64,000 nucleotides of DNA. Origin: Acidimicrobiales bacterium (GTDB lineage: Bacteria > Actinomycetota > Acidimicrobiia > Acidimicrobiales > Acidimicrobilacustridaceae). Each line of letters starts with the position of its first letter. Positions within the stretch are counted from its first letter, which is position 1. Under the pieces are notes generated by a model. The model made no database searches and had not been told where the DNA came from. It saw only the letters and a program-made list of their open reading frames with translations. Of the stretch, positions 34,948 through 43,497 are shown one piece after another. A program made the translations under genes and the position numbers. The stretch spans positions 1 through 64,000 of the forward strand of contig JAGYKS010000025.1 in the NCBI GenBank assembly GCA_018401565.1, read 5' to 3'.

Positions 34948-35902
34948 CGCTGACCTCCCTGGCCAGGTCCCGGTAGGCCACTGCGCCCCGGGACGTCGGA
35001 TCGAACATGGTGATGGGCTGCCCAAACGAGGGCGCCTCAGACAACCGAACGGTGCGGGGGATGACCGAACGGCACACCCGGTCACCGAAGTGCTCCCGCA
35101 CGTCATCAGCCACCTGGGACGCAAGTCGGGTCCGACCATCGAACATCACCAGTACAACTGCGCTCACCTCAAGGGCTGGATTCAGGTTCCGCTGCACCAG
35201 ATCAACATTCCCAAGTAGTTGACCCAACCCCTCGAGGGCGTAGTACTCGCACTGAATCGGGACCAGCACCTCGGTGGCGGCCGCAAACGCATTCACCGTC
35301 AGCAACCCCAACGACGGGGGGCAATCGATGATGATGAAGTCGTACTGGTCAGACACCTGCTCCAGCGCCTTGCGAAGCCGGTGTTCCCGACTGAACGCTG
35401 GGACCAGCTCGATTTCAGCGCCGGCAAGATCAAGACTCGACGGAGCGACACAAAGATTGGCGGTTTCGGTCTTCCGGATGCATTCGTCCATCGGGAGGTC
35501 GTGGAGGAGGACGTCGTACATCGACACGTCGAGTTGACGGATGTCGATGCCCAGGCCCGTCCCGGCGTTTCCCTGTGGGTCGAGATCCACCACCAGGGTC
35601 TGGTACCCCTCTTCGGCCAGTGACGCCGACAGATTCACCGACGTGGTGGTCTTTCCCACGCCACCCTTCTGGTTGGCGATGGCAATAATCCGGGGAACAC
35701 TCCGCCCGTCACCCATGCGGTGAGGCGGCTTTGGGGGTGCCGGGGAGCTCTCGGGCTGGTTCTCGGCCGGGTTCTCGGGCTCGTTTTCCGGCGGGTTTTC
35801 GGGCGGGGTCACCACCGGCGATTCGTCGGGGGCCGGTGTGGTGGCATCCCACGAGCCAGCAGGATCGGGGGTACCAGAGGGATCAGAAGTACTCACGGTC
35901 AC
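34922..35902 (-). CDS. parA: Chromosome-partitioning ATPase ParA
   Basis: A 326-residue deviant Walker ATPase that drives origin movement with ParB. The ATPase core begins IIAIANQKGGVGKTTTSVNL (signature Lys in KGGVGKT), with VVDLDPQGNAGTGLGI and IIIDCPPSLGLLTVNA. The first 65 residues are an unusual proline/glutamate/asparagine-rich extension with repeated PEN units. GTG 35902 is the start, with GATGAGG upstream. The upstream intergenic region holds two parS sites. Confidence 0.96.
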   Translation of the reverse strand: MTVSTSDPSGTPDPAGSWDATTPAPDESPVVTPPENPPENEPENPAENQPESSPAPPKPPHRMGDGRSVPRIIAIANQKGGVGKTTTSVNLSASLAEEGYQTLVVDLDPQGNAGTGLGIDIRQLDVSMYDVLLHDLPMDECIRKTETANLCVAPSSLDLAGAEIELVPAFSREHRLRKALEQVSDQYDFIIIDCPPSLGLLTVNAFAAATEVLVPIQCEYYALEGLGQLLGNVDLVQRNLNPALEVSAVVLVMFDGRTRLASQVADDVREHFGDRVCRSVIPRTVRLSEAPSFGQPITMFDPTSRGAVAYRDLAREVSDGTPKRTG

Positions 35903-35957
35903 GCCTCATCTCGCAACTCTCATCTCACGTACCTCACGTCCAACGCCTCGTGCCCTA

Positions 35958-35991
35958 GCCCTGTGCCCAAGCCCTGTGCCCAAGCCCTGTG
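35958..35991. repeat. 13-bp tandem repeat GCCCTGTGCCCAA
   Basis: Two perfect copies and a partial third lie between the parA start and the parS sites. Confidence 0.8.
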
Positions 35992-36042
35992 GCGCCACCG
36001 GTTGCATGCCGGACCTGTGAGGCCCAACCGAAGGGGAGGATG

Positions 36043-36058
36043 CGTTTCACGTGAAACA
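36043..36058. promoter_or_regulatory. parS: parS site 1
   Basis: CGTTTCACGTGAAACA differs from the parS consensus TGTTTCACGTGAAACA at one outer base. It is an intact 14-bp palindrome GTTTCACGTGAAAC. It lies about 140 bases before parA and should be a ParB loading site. Confidence 0.92.
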
Positions 36059-36178
36059 TCCCCACCACAGTCCCTGACTGCATCTGCATGGTGGTCACCA
36101 TTCAGTGGCAGGGGTCCAGATAATGCCACACACCAGCGACAGCATGTGCCGGGTGCACAATCGCCGCCAATCTCGCTC

Positions 36179-36194
36179 TGTTTCACGTGAAACA
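36179..36194. promoter_or_regulatory. parS: parS site 2
   Basis: A perfect TGTTTCACGTGAAACA palindrome between the rsmG stop and parA, 120 bases from site 1. No gene lies in the 339-bp interval 35903-36241. Confidence 0.95.
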
Positions 36195-36241
36195 GCCGCG
36201 CTGCCACGTTGGCCGGAACCCTGCTGTGGCGCACCCCAGGA

Positions 36242-37024
36242 TCAGAAAAGAGGCCGTTTTGAGGGGACACCCACTCTGCGGGGGTACCGATCGGGGGTAT
36301 CTGCCACCTTTGCCAACACCATGATCCCACGCTCCACCCCGACCGGTTCGATTCCCAACTCCTGCAACGGGCCCGCCGGCCACCGCTGCCCGCCGCTGTC
36401 GGGGGGCTCACTCACCAGCAGCCGACCACCCAGGCGCACTAGCGGGCCGGCGCACTCGGCGGTCACCGCCGGTGGTCCGAAGCTGCGGGCCACAACCAGA
36501 TCGGCCCTGTGACGGATCTCCGGTTCACGCCCGAGGTCCTCAGCCCGACAACAACGCACGGTGACTCGATCACTCATCCCCAACTGAACCACGGCCTCGT
36601 CCAGGATTGTGCTCCTGCGTTGCATTGAATCCACCAGAACCCAGCGGATCCAGGGGAGAGCCACGGCGAGAACCAGCCCCGGAACACCCCCACCCGTACC
36701 CAGATCGATGCCCAGAGGGCGGTGGGGCCCGTCCAGGGGGGATCCACCATCCAGCACGCTGGAGGCCGAACCCCGCAATGGTGGGGCCACTGAACCAGAT
36801 TCAGACGGCTCGGGGACCATCTCACCTGCCAGTGCCACGAAACCAAGGGCATGCACGATGTGGTCCCGGGGGTCGCCCGGTCCCGTGAACCCCAATGACC
36901 GGGCGCGATCAAGCACCTCAAGCAGACCGCCATGGGTCAGCGGATCAACCGGAGTATCCATCAACAGGCAGCCGTCGTCATCACCAGCCGGACAACCAGC
37001 AGACCACCACGACGGCAGGTTCAC
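36242..37024 (-). CDS. rsmG: 16S rRNA (guanine-N7) methyltransferase RsmG
   Basis: A 260-residue enzyme that methylates G527 of 16S rRNA (E. coli numbering). The SAM-binding loop GIDLGTGGGVPGLVLAVAL is clear, followed by VLVDSMQRRSTILDEAV and ARSFGPPAVTAECAGPLVRL. The N-terminal half has a longer loop than usual (about residues 70-100). GTG 37024 or ATG 36961 may be the start. It lies 20 bases after jag, as in other actinobacterial origin regions. Confidence 0.92.
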   Translation of the reverse strand: MNLPSWWSAGCPAGDDDGCLLMDTPVDPLTHGGLLEVLDRARSLGFTGPGDPRDHIVHALGFVALAGEMVPEPSESGSVAPPLRGSASSVLDGGSPLDGPHRPLGIDLGTGGGVPGLVLAVALPWIRWVLVDSMQRRSTILDEAVVQLGMSDRVTVRCCRAEDLGREPEIRHRADLVVARSFGPPAVTAECAGPLVRLGGRLLVSEPPDSGGQRWPAGPLQELGIEPVGVERGIMVLAKVADTPDRYPRRVGVPSKRPLF

Positions 37025-37044
37025 CTGCCGGGGGAGTGGGCTGA

Positions 37045-38091
37045 TCAGTCAGGAAGGACGACCACACGACGACGAGAGTCCTCGCCCTCGGAGGCTGTGT
37101 GCACACCCTCAAAGTCGTTGAGGGCGTCATGGACGACCTTGCGATCCGGTGGTGACATGGGCTCCAGCACCTTGGGTGTACCGCTTTCCTTGACGTCGGC
37201 GGCGACCTGAAGGGCAAAACGGGTCAAAGCCTCAGCCCGACGCTTGCGGTAACCACTCACGTCCAGACGGACGCGTCCCTGGTGGGGACCAGCCAGACGA
37301 CGCTGTGCGACGGTACGGGCGAGTTCCTGCACTGCCGCAAGGGTCTGGCCCTTGGGACCGATCAGCAATCCGAGGTCGCCGCCTTCAATGCTGATCTCGA
37401 CAGTGTCGTCGTCGAGATTCTCACTCGACACCTGGCCATCGAGCCCAAACGCCTCGACAAGACCATCGAGAAAATCCTCCATGACCTCGACCTGCTGGTC
37501 CAGTGTGATCTCGTCCATCGGTTCCTCATTCTCCTTCGTAGCCTTCGATCGTCCACCACCAGCGGTTCCGGCGGGGTCACGATCGTCGTTCGTCCGGTTT
37601 CGGTCCGGCTTGTTCGGTCCTGGCTTGTCTGGTTCCGGCTTCTTGGTTCCGGCGTCTTTGGTCCCGGCGGCCACACTGGCAGCGGGCGCCTTGCTTCGGC
37701 CCCCCCGACTACGACCGCTCCCAGCCTTTTTTGTTACTGATTTTCCATTTGTGTCACTTTTAGCTACCTGTGGCACTTCATCCGGGGCATTATCGCCTCC
37801 ACCAGAGGCATCGCTATCGGGTTCGATTGTCGAGCCTGCCCCAGATCCGTTGCGCTGTCCACGTTCGGCACCATCACGGCGCCGGGTGCGACGGCGTTCC
37901 ACCTTGGGTCGCGGCTGAGTCGGCCGCACCCGAGCCCGAACCCGCGCCTCTTTTCGCACAAGTCCGAACAGTCCGGCTTTGGGCTCCTCCATGATCTCGA
38001 ACTCGGCGTCCTGATCGTCCACCCCGAGTTCATCCAGGGCATGTTCTTTGGCTTCCTCAACTGACTTTCCGGTCGTTTCAACCCATTCCAC
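37045..38091 (-). CDS. jag: RNA-binding protein KhpB (Jag)
   Basis: A 348-residue protein with the Jag-N domain (residues 1-50, WVETTGKSVEEAKEHALDEL), a long charged linker (about 55-200), a KH domain (GLLIGPKGQTLAAVQELART) and an R3H domain ending at PPDRKVVHDALNDFEGVHT. It binds RNA with KhpA and is linked to cell-wall growth and division. The linker is longer than in most relatives and rich in Lys, Gly, Asp and Pro. It starts six bases after the restored yidC stop. Confidence 0.93.
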   Translation of the reverse strand: MEWVETTGKSVEEAKEHALDELGVDDQDAEFEIMEEPKAGLFGLVRKEARVRARVRPTQPRPKVERRRTRRRDGAERGQRNGSGAGSTIEPDSDASGGGDNAPDEVPQVAKSDTNGKSVTKKAGSGRSRGGRSKAPAASVAAGTKDAGTKKPEPDKPGPNKPDRNRTNDDRDPAGTAGGGRSKATKENEEPMDEITLDQQVEVMEDFLDGLVEAFGLDGQVSSENLDDDTVEISIEGGDLGLLIGPKGQTLAAVQELARTVAQRRLAGPHQGRVRLDVSGYRKRRAEALTRFALQVAADVKESGTPKVLEPMSPPDRKVVHDALNDFEGVHTASEGEDSRRRVVVLPD

Positions 38092-38097
38092 GCTATT

Positions 38098-39265
38098 TCA
38101 CCTCTTCTTCTTACGCCCCCGCGGCTGGACGGACGGGGCGGGCGATGCCCCTGAAGATGGACGGCGGGCAGTTTTGCCCGAGGGTTTCGCCTTGCTCGAC
38201 GTCTTTTGGGAACTCGTTCCCCGCAGATGTCGACCTCCGTCCACGTGCTCCGTCAGTGCCTTTGGTTTGGGCCTTTTCACCACCGGACGAATCCGGTGAC
38301 GGGCCCAACTTCTTCTGCGACCCCTTGCTCGTCGCACTGCCGTTCTTTCCAGCGTCCTTTTCCGGCCCGCCGTCGGCAACCACAGCGGTGGTCACCACCG
38401 CAGCCGCCTTGCCCCCACCCTCGCGGACCTGCTTGGTTTCCACCGTCTCCCCACGCTGCAGGCCATAGATCTTGCGGGAAATGAACCACTGCTGACCCAC
38501 GCGGTACAGGTTGGACACGGCGAAATAGAGCACCAAACCACCCGGAAGGGTGAAGCTGAAGATCGGCAGCATGATGGGCAGGAACTTCATGATCATCTGC
38601 TGCTGGGAGTTCACCTGACCCTTGGGAACCCGCCCCTGGATCTGTCGCTGCTGCACAAAACCGGTCACCGCCACCAAAGCGATCAGCAGGACGTAGGGGA
38701 TGAACGCCACCCAGTCGCCCTGACTGAACACATTGCTGGCCGATTCGGCCAGGTCGATGCCAAACCAGCGCATCTCGTTGGTCTCTGACAACGACTGATA
38801 GAGGTTGGTGTCTGGCTGGAGATAGGCGGGATCAAAATTGCGCAGGATTCCCGGCGTCGGCGAAATAGCTGCCGTGTCCACTCCGCCGCTCACCCAGCCG
38901 TTGGCAAAGCCCATGTCGCTGATGCGGCGGGTAAGGCCCCGCAGCACCGTGTACAGCACCAAAAACACCGGGGCCTGCACCAACAAGGGAAGGCAACCAC
39001 CAACAGGGTTGACCTGATTGTCCTTGTATACCGCCATGAGCTCCTCGTTGAGCTTCTGGCGGTCGTCCTTGTGCTGGGTTTGCAACTTTCGGATTTCGGG
39101 CTGCAGTCGCTGCATCATCATCATCGACCGGGTGCCCTTGATGGTCAGCGGTGTCACCACGAGCATCACCACCAGGGTGAGCAAAATGATGGCCATTCCA
39201 TAGCTGGGAATGAACTGGTAAAAAAATGCCAGCAGTGCGGCCATGGCATCAAAGAGCCACTGCAT
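38098..39265 (-). CDS. yidC: Membrane protein insertase YidC, C-terminus frameshifted
   Basis: YidC/Oxa1 insertase for membrane proteins. The first part has the hydrophobic segment IILLTLVVMLVVTPLTIKGT and VNPVGGCLPLLVQAPVFLVL, then further helices (YVLLIALVAVTGFVQQRQIQ) and GGLVLYFAVSNLYRVGQQWF. The C-terminal tail is long and polar. As read, it ends PVRPAAGA at 38111, but the neighbouring frame ends GRKKKR at 38098, which is the basic tail typical of actinobacterial YidC. A one-base indel near 38223 in a run of four G would join them, leaving a tight six-base gap to jag. Confidence 0.88.
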
Positions 39266-39631
39266 CTAGATCGCCTTCCGATCGTGGGCGGAGTCCGCCC
39301 GACGGGGCGGCACGGGATCCCATCCCTTGCCACCCCATGGATTACAACGCCCAACCCTGCGCAGCGCCAGCCAGGATCCACGGAAGAACCCGTGCTGCTC
39401 GTAGGCGTCGAGGGCATAACTGGAACATGTCGGCACATACCGACACGGTGAAGGACGACCGGCGAACAACGACTGATAGCCACGAACCATGCGGTGGGCC
39501 ACTCGGGCCATCAGCGACATCCCGCCGGTGGCGACAACCGGTCCCGGCGACGCATCCTGCGAATCGGGGAGGGTCCAGTCGGGCACGTCGTCGCCTCGCG
39601 ACACAGGCGAAGAACCCGTCGGCCGGCTCAT
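39266..39631 (-). CDS. yidD: Membrane protein insertion efficiency factor YidD
   Basis: About 121 residues. The core [20 protein letters not shown] followed by [18 protein letters not shown] and [20 protein letters not shown] is the YidD/DUF37 family with its conserved cysteines. ATG 39631 overlaps the rnpA stop in ATGA; ATG 39520 would give a more usual length, and the extra 37 residues are not family-like. Its stop TAG directly abuts the yidC ATG. Confidence 0.9.
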   Translation of the reverse strand: MSRPTGSSPVSRGDDVPDWTLPDSQDASPGPVVATGGMSLMARVAHRMVRGYQSLFAGRPSPCRYVPTCSSYALDAYEQHGFFRGSWLALRRVGRCNPWGGKGWDPVPPRRADSAHDRKAI

Positions 39632-40008
39632 GAATCCACCCGGTGACCACTCAGCGAGTTCACCGATTCGGTCACGGCATGATCGAGTTGGGCGAAGCTC
39701 AGGTCCGCCACTCCAGGCCGCCCGATGAACAGCCACGCCCCCGCAGCCATCTGTCCATCGGACGCACGTTGCGCCGCTATGGCCCGAATCCGGCGCCGAA
39801 ACTGGTTGCGAACCACGGCCGAACCCACGGCGCGCGGAACGGCGAAGGCCACCCGGGGGCGAAACGTCGAAGACCCGGAATCCCCTGCAATAGAGGGGTT
39901 CTCCCGCTTCTCCGGCAGGTGCACCACGGTGAGTGGGCCGCTGGACACCCGTCGACCGCGTCGCGTCAGTTCGACGAACGTCGCTCGATCCCGGATGCTC
40001 CAGATCAG
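39628..40008 (-). CDS. rnpA: Ribonuclease P protein component, CTG start
   Basis: A 126-residue protein subunit of RNase P, which trims the 5' ends of tRNAs. The sequence [40 protein letters not shown] and [10 protein letters not shown] contains the basic RNR motif region that binds the RNA subunit. No ATG or GTG begins this frame after rpmH. A CTG at 40008 overlaps the rpmH stop (CTGA) where an ATGA overlap would be expected, and it gives the usual beginning and length. It is either a rare CTG start or a single-base error. The frame stays open upstream across all of rpmH. Confidence 0.85.
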   Translation of the reverse strand: MIWSIRDRATFVELTRRGRRVSSGPLTVVHLPEKRENPSIAGDSGSSTFRPRVAFAVPRAVGSAVVRNQFRRRIRAIAAQRASDGQMAAGAWLFIGRPGVADLSFAQLDHAVTESVNSLSGHRVDS

Positions 40009-40139
40009 GCCGATAGCCGGACACGACCCCGTTGACGGCGGGAGCGCATGATGCGCTGGCCGGCCCGGGTCGCCATGCGGTGCCGGAAACCGTGGCGGCG
40101 GGCCCGCCGACGGGTGTTCGGTTGAAAAGTCCTCTTCAC
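40005..40139 (-). CDS. rpmH: 50S ribosomal protein L34
   Basis: A 44-residue ribosomal protein, [20 protein letters not shown] followed by [20 protein letters not shown], the complete L34 pattern. GTG 40139 is preceded by GAGGAGG at a good distance. It is the first gene of the rpmH-rnpA-yidD-yidC-jag-rsmG-parA-parB set. Confidence 0.97.
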   Translation of the reverse strand: MKRTFQPNTRRRARRHGFRHRMATRAGQRIMRSRRQRGRVRLSA

Positions 40140-40554
40140 GGATTGCCTCCTCAGGCAGGAATGGATCGCCCATCCCGAGACTTCGGTCGAAACCACACGC
40201 GGTTTCGACAATCCCCGGATTGTCGGCGCAGACACGCTCGACAGCCGGGGACATGACAGACCAACGTACGCTAGATGGTCGCCACTGCCTACGGCAACCT
40301 CAGTCCGCCCACTGCCACCCGCAGCCACCCGCAGTGGCGTCAACAGGGTTGCAAACGTGTCATTTACCCACTCTGAGCAGGACATTCCTACCCAGCGTGG
40401 AGTGCCTGTGCACAACTTCTTGGGCGGTGCTACCGTCCGCTCCCCAAGCACTCAGCCAACGATGGTGCGACAGAAGTGATCCGGGATCCCATGCGGTCCC
40501 GTCAAGCAGCCACATTTGGCCACGTTTGAGTGACATTTACGAGGATGACCTGCC
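40140..40554. other. rpmH-dnaA intergenic region
   Basis: 415 bases between divergent rpmH and dnaA. A minus-strand promoter-like pair TTGCCG (40297-40292) and TAGCGT (40273-40268) with 18-base spacing could serve rpmH. A TGTGCACAA at 40407-40415 resembles a DnaA box. No gene is supported. The open frame running through the first part is only the upstream continuation of the rnpA frame. Confidence 0.5.
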
Positions 40555-40563
40555 ATGAGCGGG

Positions 40564-40572
40564 TTATCCACA
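40564..40572 (+). promoter_or_regulatory. DnaA box in the dnaA leader
   Basis: A perfect TTATCCACA lies 16 bases before the preferred dnaA start. Binding of DnaA here would block expression of its own gene. Confidence 0.7.
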
Positions 40573-40587
40573 GTTGTGGAGGGACCT

Positions 40588-42101
40588 GTGGACCCTCGAC
40601 ACGACAGGAAGGCATCACAGCAGGTGGACGAGGCGGAACTGTTGTGGAAAGCGTGTGCGGAGACCCTGCGCGACAAGGTCACTGATCCGGTGTGGCTCAC
40701 GTCGTTCAATGCGGCCATCCCGGTGGCGCTCACCGACCAGAAGTTCGTGCTGTCGGTTCCCAGTTCGGTGTTTCGCGACCGAATCGAAAGCAGATATCTG
40801 GGTTTGCTGTCCGAGGCTCTGGCAGAGGCCGGAGTGCACAACCTGGAAGTGGTCATCGAGGTACAACCCCGAGGTGGTCACGATCCGTCGCTTCCCACCA
40901 GGGATCATCCGGACTCCGCCTTGGTGGCCGACCAACCCGACCCGACTGACGGCGCCAACCGCACGGCTGACCGCAACACCCACAGCGGCACCAACAGCGC
41001 CACCAACACCGGCAACGGCAGCTCGACACGGGGGCCGACGGGACTTCAGGACAAAGAACCCACCGACGGTTTCAGCATCAATCCGAGGTACCGGTTCGAC
41101 GACTTCGTGACCGGCACGTCCAACCGTTTCGCCCACGCCGCCGCGTTGGCGGTGGCCGAAACCCCTGCCCGGTCCTACAACCCCTTGTTCATTTACGGCG
41201 AGGCGGGCCTGGGCAAGACACATTTGCTGCAGGCCATCGCCCACTACGTGAACGAGAACTACTCGTCGTACGTCACGCGCTACCTCACGACCGAGTCGTT
41301 TTTGAACCAGTACGTGGAAACCATCCGAACCGGCGACTGGACCAACTTCAAAAGTCGCTACCGCGATGTGGACGTGCTGCTGCTCGACGACATCCAGTTC
41401 ATCGAGGGGAAGAGGGCCTCCAGGAGGAGTTCTTCCACACCTTCAACCATCTGCATCAGGCCAACAAGCAGATCGTGTTGTCGTCGGATCGTCCGCCCGA
41501 CGCCCTGTCAACCCTCGACGATCGACTGCGCAGCAGGTTCAAGTGGGGTCTGACCACAGAGATCAACCCTCCCGACATCGAAACCCGGCTGGCCATCCTG
41601 CGCAAGAAGTCCGAGAGCGATCGTCAACCGACCCCACCACCGCCTGAGGTGCTGGAGTTCATCGCCACCAACATCACCACCAACATCCGCGAACTCGAAG
41701 GCGCCCTCATCCGGGTCACGGCCTACGCCAGCCTCACCAAGGAACCGCTCACGGTCGATCTGGCCACCCGTGTGCTCGACGATGTCATTGCCGACACCCG
41801 ACCCCGGCCGATCACGGCGACCACCATCCTGGACGCCACGTCGAAGCTCTTCGGGTTCCCGATCGAAGAGATTCAGGGCAAGAGCCGGCGCCGACCGCTT
41901 GTGACGGCGCGACAGACGTCCATGTATGTGTTTCGTCAACTCACCGAGATGAGCTACCCCGCCATCGCCCGTGAGTTCGGTGGTCGCGATCACACCACGG
42001 TGATTCACGCCGTGGAAAAGATCGAGGCGCTCATGCAGGAACGTCGCCAGGTGTACGACCAGGTCACCGAACTCATCCGCATGATCAAGAGCGACCGATG
42101 A
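40588..42101 (+). CDS. dnaA: Replication initiator DnaA, frameshifted
   Basis: The protein that recognises oriC and opens it. Domain I begins LLWKACAETLRDKVTDPVWL, domain II is a Thr/Asn/Gly-rich linker, and the AAA+ domain has FIYGEAGLGKTHLLQAIAHY (Walker A) and VLLLDDIQFIEGK (Walker B). The frame then shifts at about 41412, where AAGAGG should be AAGGAGG; restoring it gives EGLQEEFFHTFNHLHQANKQ and SSDRPPDALSTLDDRLRSRF. Domain IV ends with FGGRDHTTVIHAVEKIEALM. GTG 40588 is chosen because GGAGGG lies four bases upstream and it leaves the DnaA box at 40564 outside the coding region; ATG 40555 is the alternative. Confidence 0.95.
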
Positions 42102-42399
42102 CGGTCACGCTGCCCGCCGCCGGGGTGCCCGCTGCGGCCTCCTCGAGTGATCCCGGTGGGGTATCCCACCCTGTGCACATCGTGGCGACCAACCTGTGCA
42201 CCAACGTTGGTCAACGGTTGACAACTGCGCGTTGTCCCCGGTCGGTGACAATCCGCCGGCTCCAACTGTGGACCAAGGTGGACAACCCGCGAACAACTAA
42301 TTGCCACCTGACCAGCACCAATGCCATGTTGTCCACAATCCACAGCCCTTATTACCCCTACTACTCTCTCTAGAACCAGAAAGAGAAAGTGAGCGCACG
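42102..42399. other. oriC: Chromosomal origin of replication oriC
   Basis: 298 non-coding bases between dnaA and dnaN. DnaA-box-like nonamers are clustered: TTGTCCACA at 42329-42337 (perfect), an overlapping CAATCCACA at 42336-42344, TGTGCACAT at 42172-42180, TGTGCACCA at 42195-42203, TTGTCCCCG at 42232-42240, TGTGGACCA at 42267-42275 and GGTGGACAA at 42277-42285. The last 50 bases are poorer in G and could be the unwinding element. Position and box density make this the likely start of replication. Confidence 0.88.
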
Positions 42400-43494
42400 G
42401 TGAAGTTCCGCTGCGAAAGAGACCTACTTGCAGATGCCCTGACCACCGCCAGTCGTGCGGTGAGCAGTCGACCGTCCTTGCCCGTTCTGGGCGGGTTGCT
42501 GCTCGAACTCCAGGGTGGAACCCTGCGAGTTACCGGCAGCGACCTGGACACCACCATCAGTGTGAGTGTGAGCGTTGACCAGGAACGCGAAGGCGTCGTC
42601 GTGGTCACCGCCCGCCTCATCACCGACATCGTTCGTGCCCTTGACGCTGGCGCCGTGATGTTCTCGGTCGAAGACGACCAGGCGTCGGTCACCGCCGGCC
42701 GGTCTGCTTTTTCGGTGAGGACCATCCCCGCCACCGAATTCCCCAACCTTGCCGACCCTTCCGGAGCGTCGGTGAGCATCGAGGCGCAGAACTTCGCCAC
42801 GGCCGTGAACCAGGTGCTGAAAGCTGCCAGTACCGATCTCGACCGTCCCATCCTCCGGGGCGTCCAGATGGAAAACGAAGACGATGGCCTGCGTCTTGTG
42901 GCCACAGACTCCTACCGCCTGGCCGTTCGCGACCTCCCGGGTATCACCATTCTCGCCGCCGACCAGTCTGTCCTGGTGCCCAGCAATGCCCTCACTGAGG
43001 TAGTGCGCATGATCGACGACACCGACACCCTGTCGATGCGGGTTGGTGAGCGCGACGTGTCGTTTGAGGTTGGCACCACCCGGGTGACCACCCGGCTGAT
43101 TGAGGGGCAGTTCCCGAACTACCGCAGCCTCATTCCCCACGCCCACCCCAACAAGCTCACGGTGAGCCGGGCGGCGCTGATCGAGGCCGTCAAGCGCGTC
43201 AAGGTGGTGGTTCGCGACTCGTCAACGCCCATCAGGCTGGTGATGAAGCCCGAGGGTCTCGAACTGTCGGTGTCGTCAACGGACTACGGCACTGCTTTCG
43301 AACAGATCGACGCCAAGTTCGAAGGAACCGAACTGGCAGTGGCGTTCAACCCTGACTACCTCATCCAGGGCGCCGAGGCGTCCACTGGCGACGAGGTCAC
43401 GATCGAAACCATCGACAACCTCAAACCGGCCCTGCTGGTGTCACCCGACAGCTACGAGTACCGCTATGTGCTCATGCCGGTGCGTTTCCCGTAG
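42400..43494 (+). CDS. dnaN: DNA polymerase III beta subunit (sliding clamp)
   Basis: A 364-residue clamp that encircles DNA and holds the polymerase. GTG 42400 gives VKFRCERDLLADALTTASRA, the normal start, with GAAAGAGAAAG upstream. All three clamp domains are present: PVLGGLLLELQGGTLRVTGS, PILRGVQMENEDDGLRLVAT with DSYRLAV, and the ending DSYEYRYVLMPVRFP, close to the family's YRYLLMPVR end. Three bases separate it from recF. Confidence 0.97.
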   Translation: MKFRCERDLLADALTTASRAVSSRPSLPVLGGLLLELQGGTLRVTGSDLDTTISVSVSVDQEREGVVVVTARLITDIVRALDAGAVMFSVEDDQASVTAGRSAFSVRTIPATEFPNLADPSGASVSIEAQNFATAVNQVLKAASTDLDRPILRGVQMENEDDGLRLVATDSYRLAVRDLPGITILAADQSVLVPSNALTEVVRMIDDTDTLSMRVGERDVSFEVGTTRVTTRLIEGQFPNYRSLIPHAHPNKLTVSRAALIEAVKRVKVVVRDSSTPIRLVMKPEGLELSVSSTDYGTAFEQIDAKFEGTELAVAFNPDYLIQGAEASTGDEVTIETIDNLKPALLVSPDSYEYRYVLMPVRFP

Positions 43495-43497
43495 TCG

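Noticed and set aside
40009-40254. Long Thermus-like rnpA beginning upstream of rpmH
   Set aside because: The upstream ATGs at 40173 and 40254 lack ribosome sites, and the CTG at 40008 gives the exact family start; kept only as an alternative.
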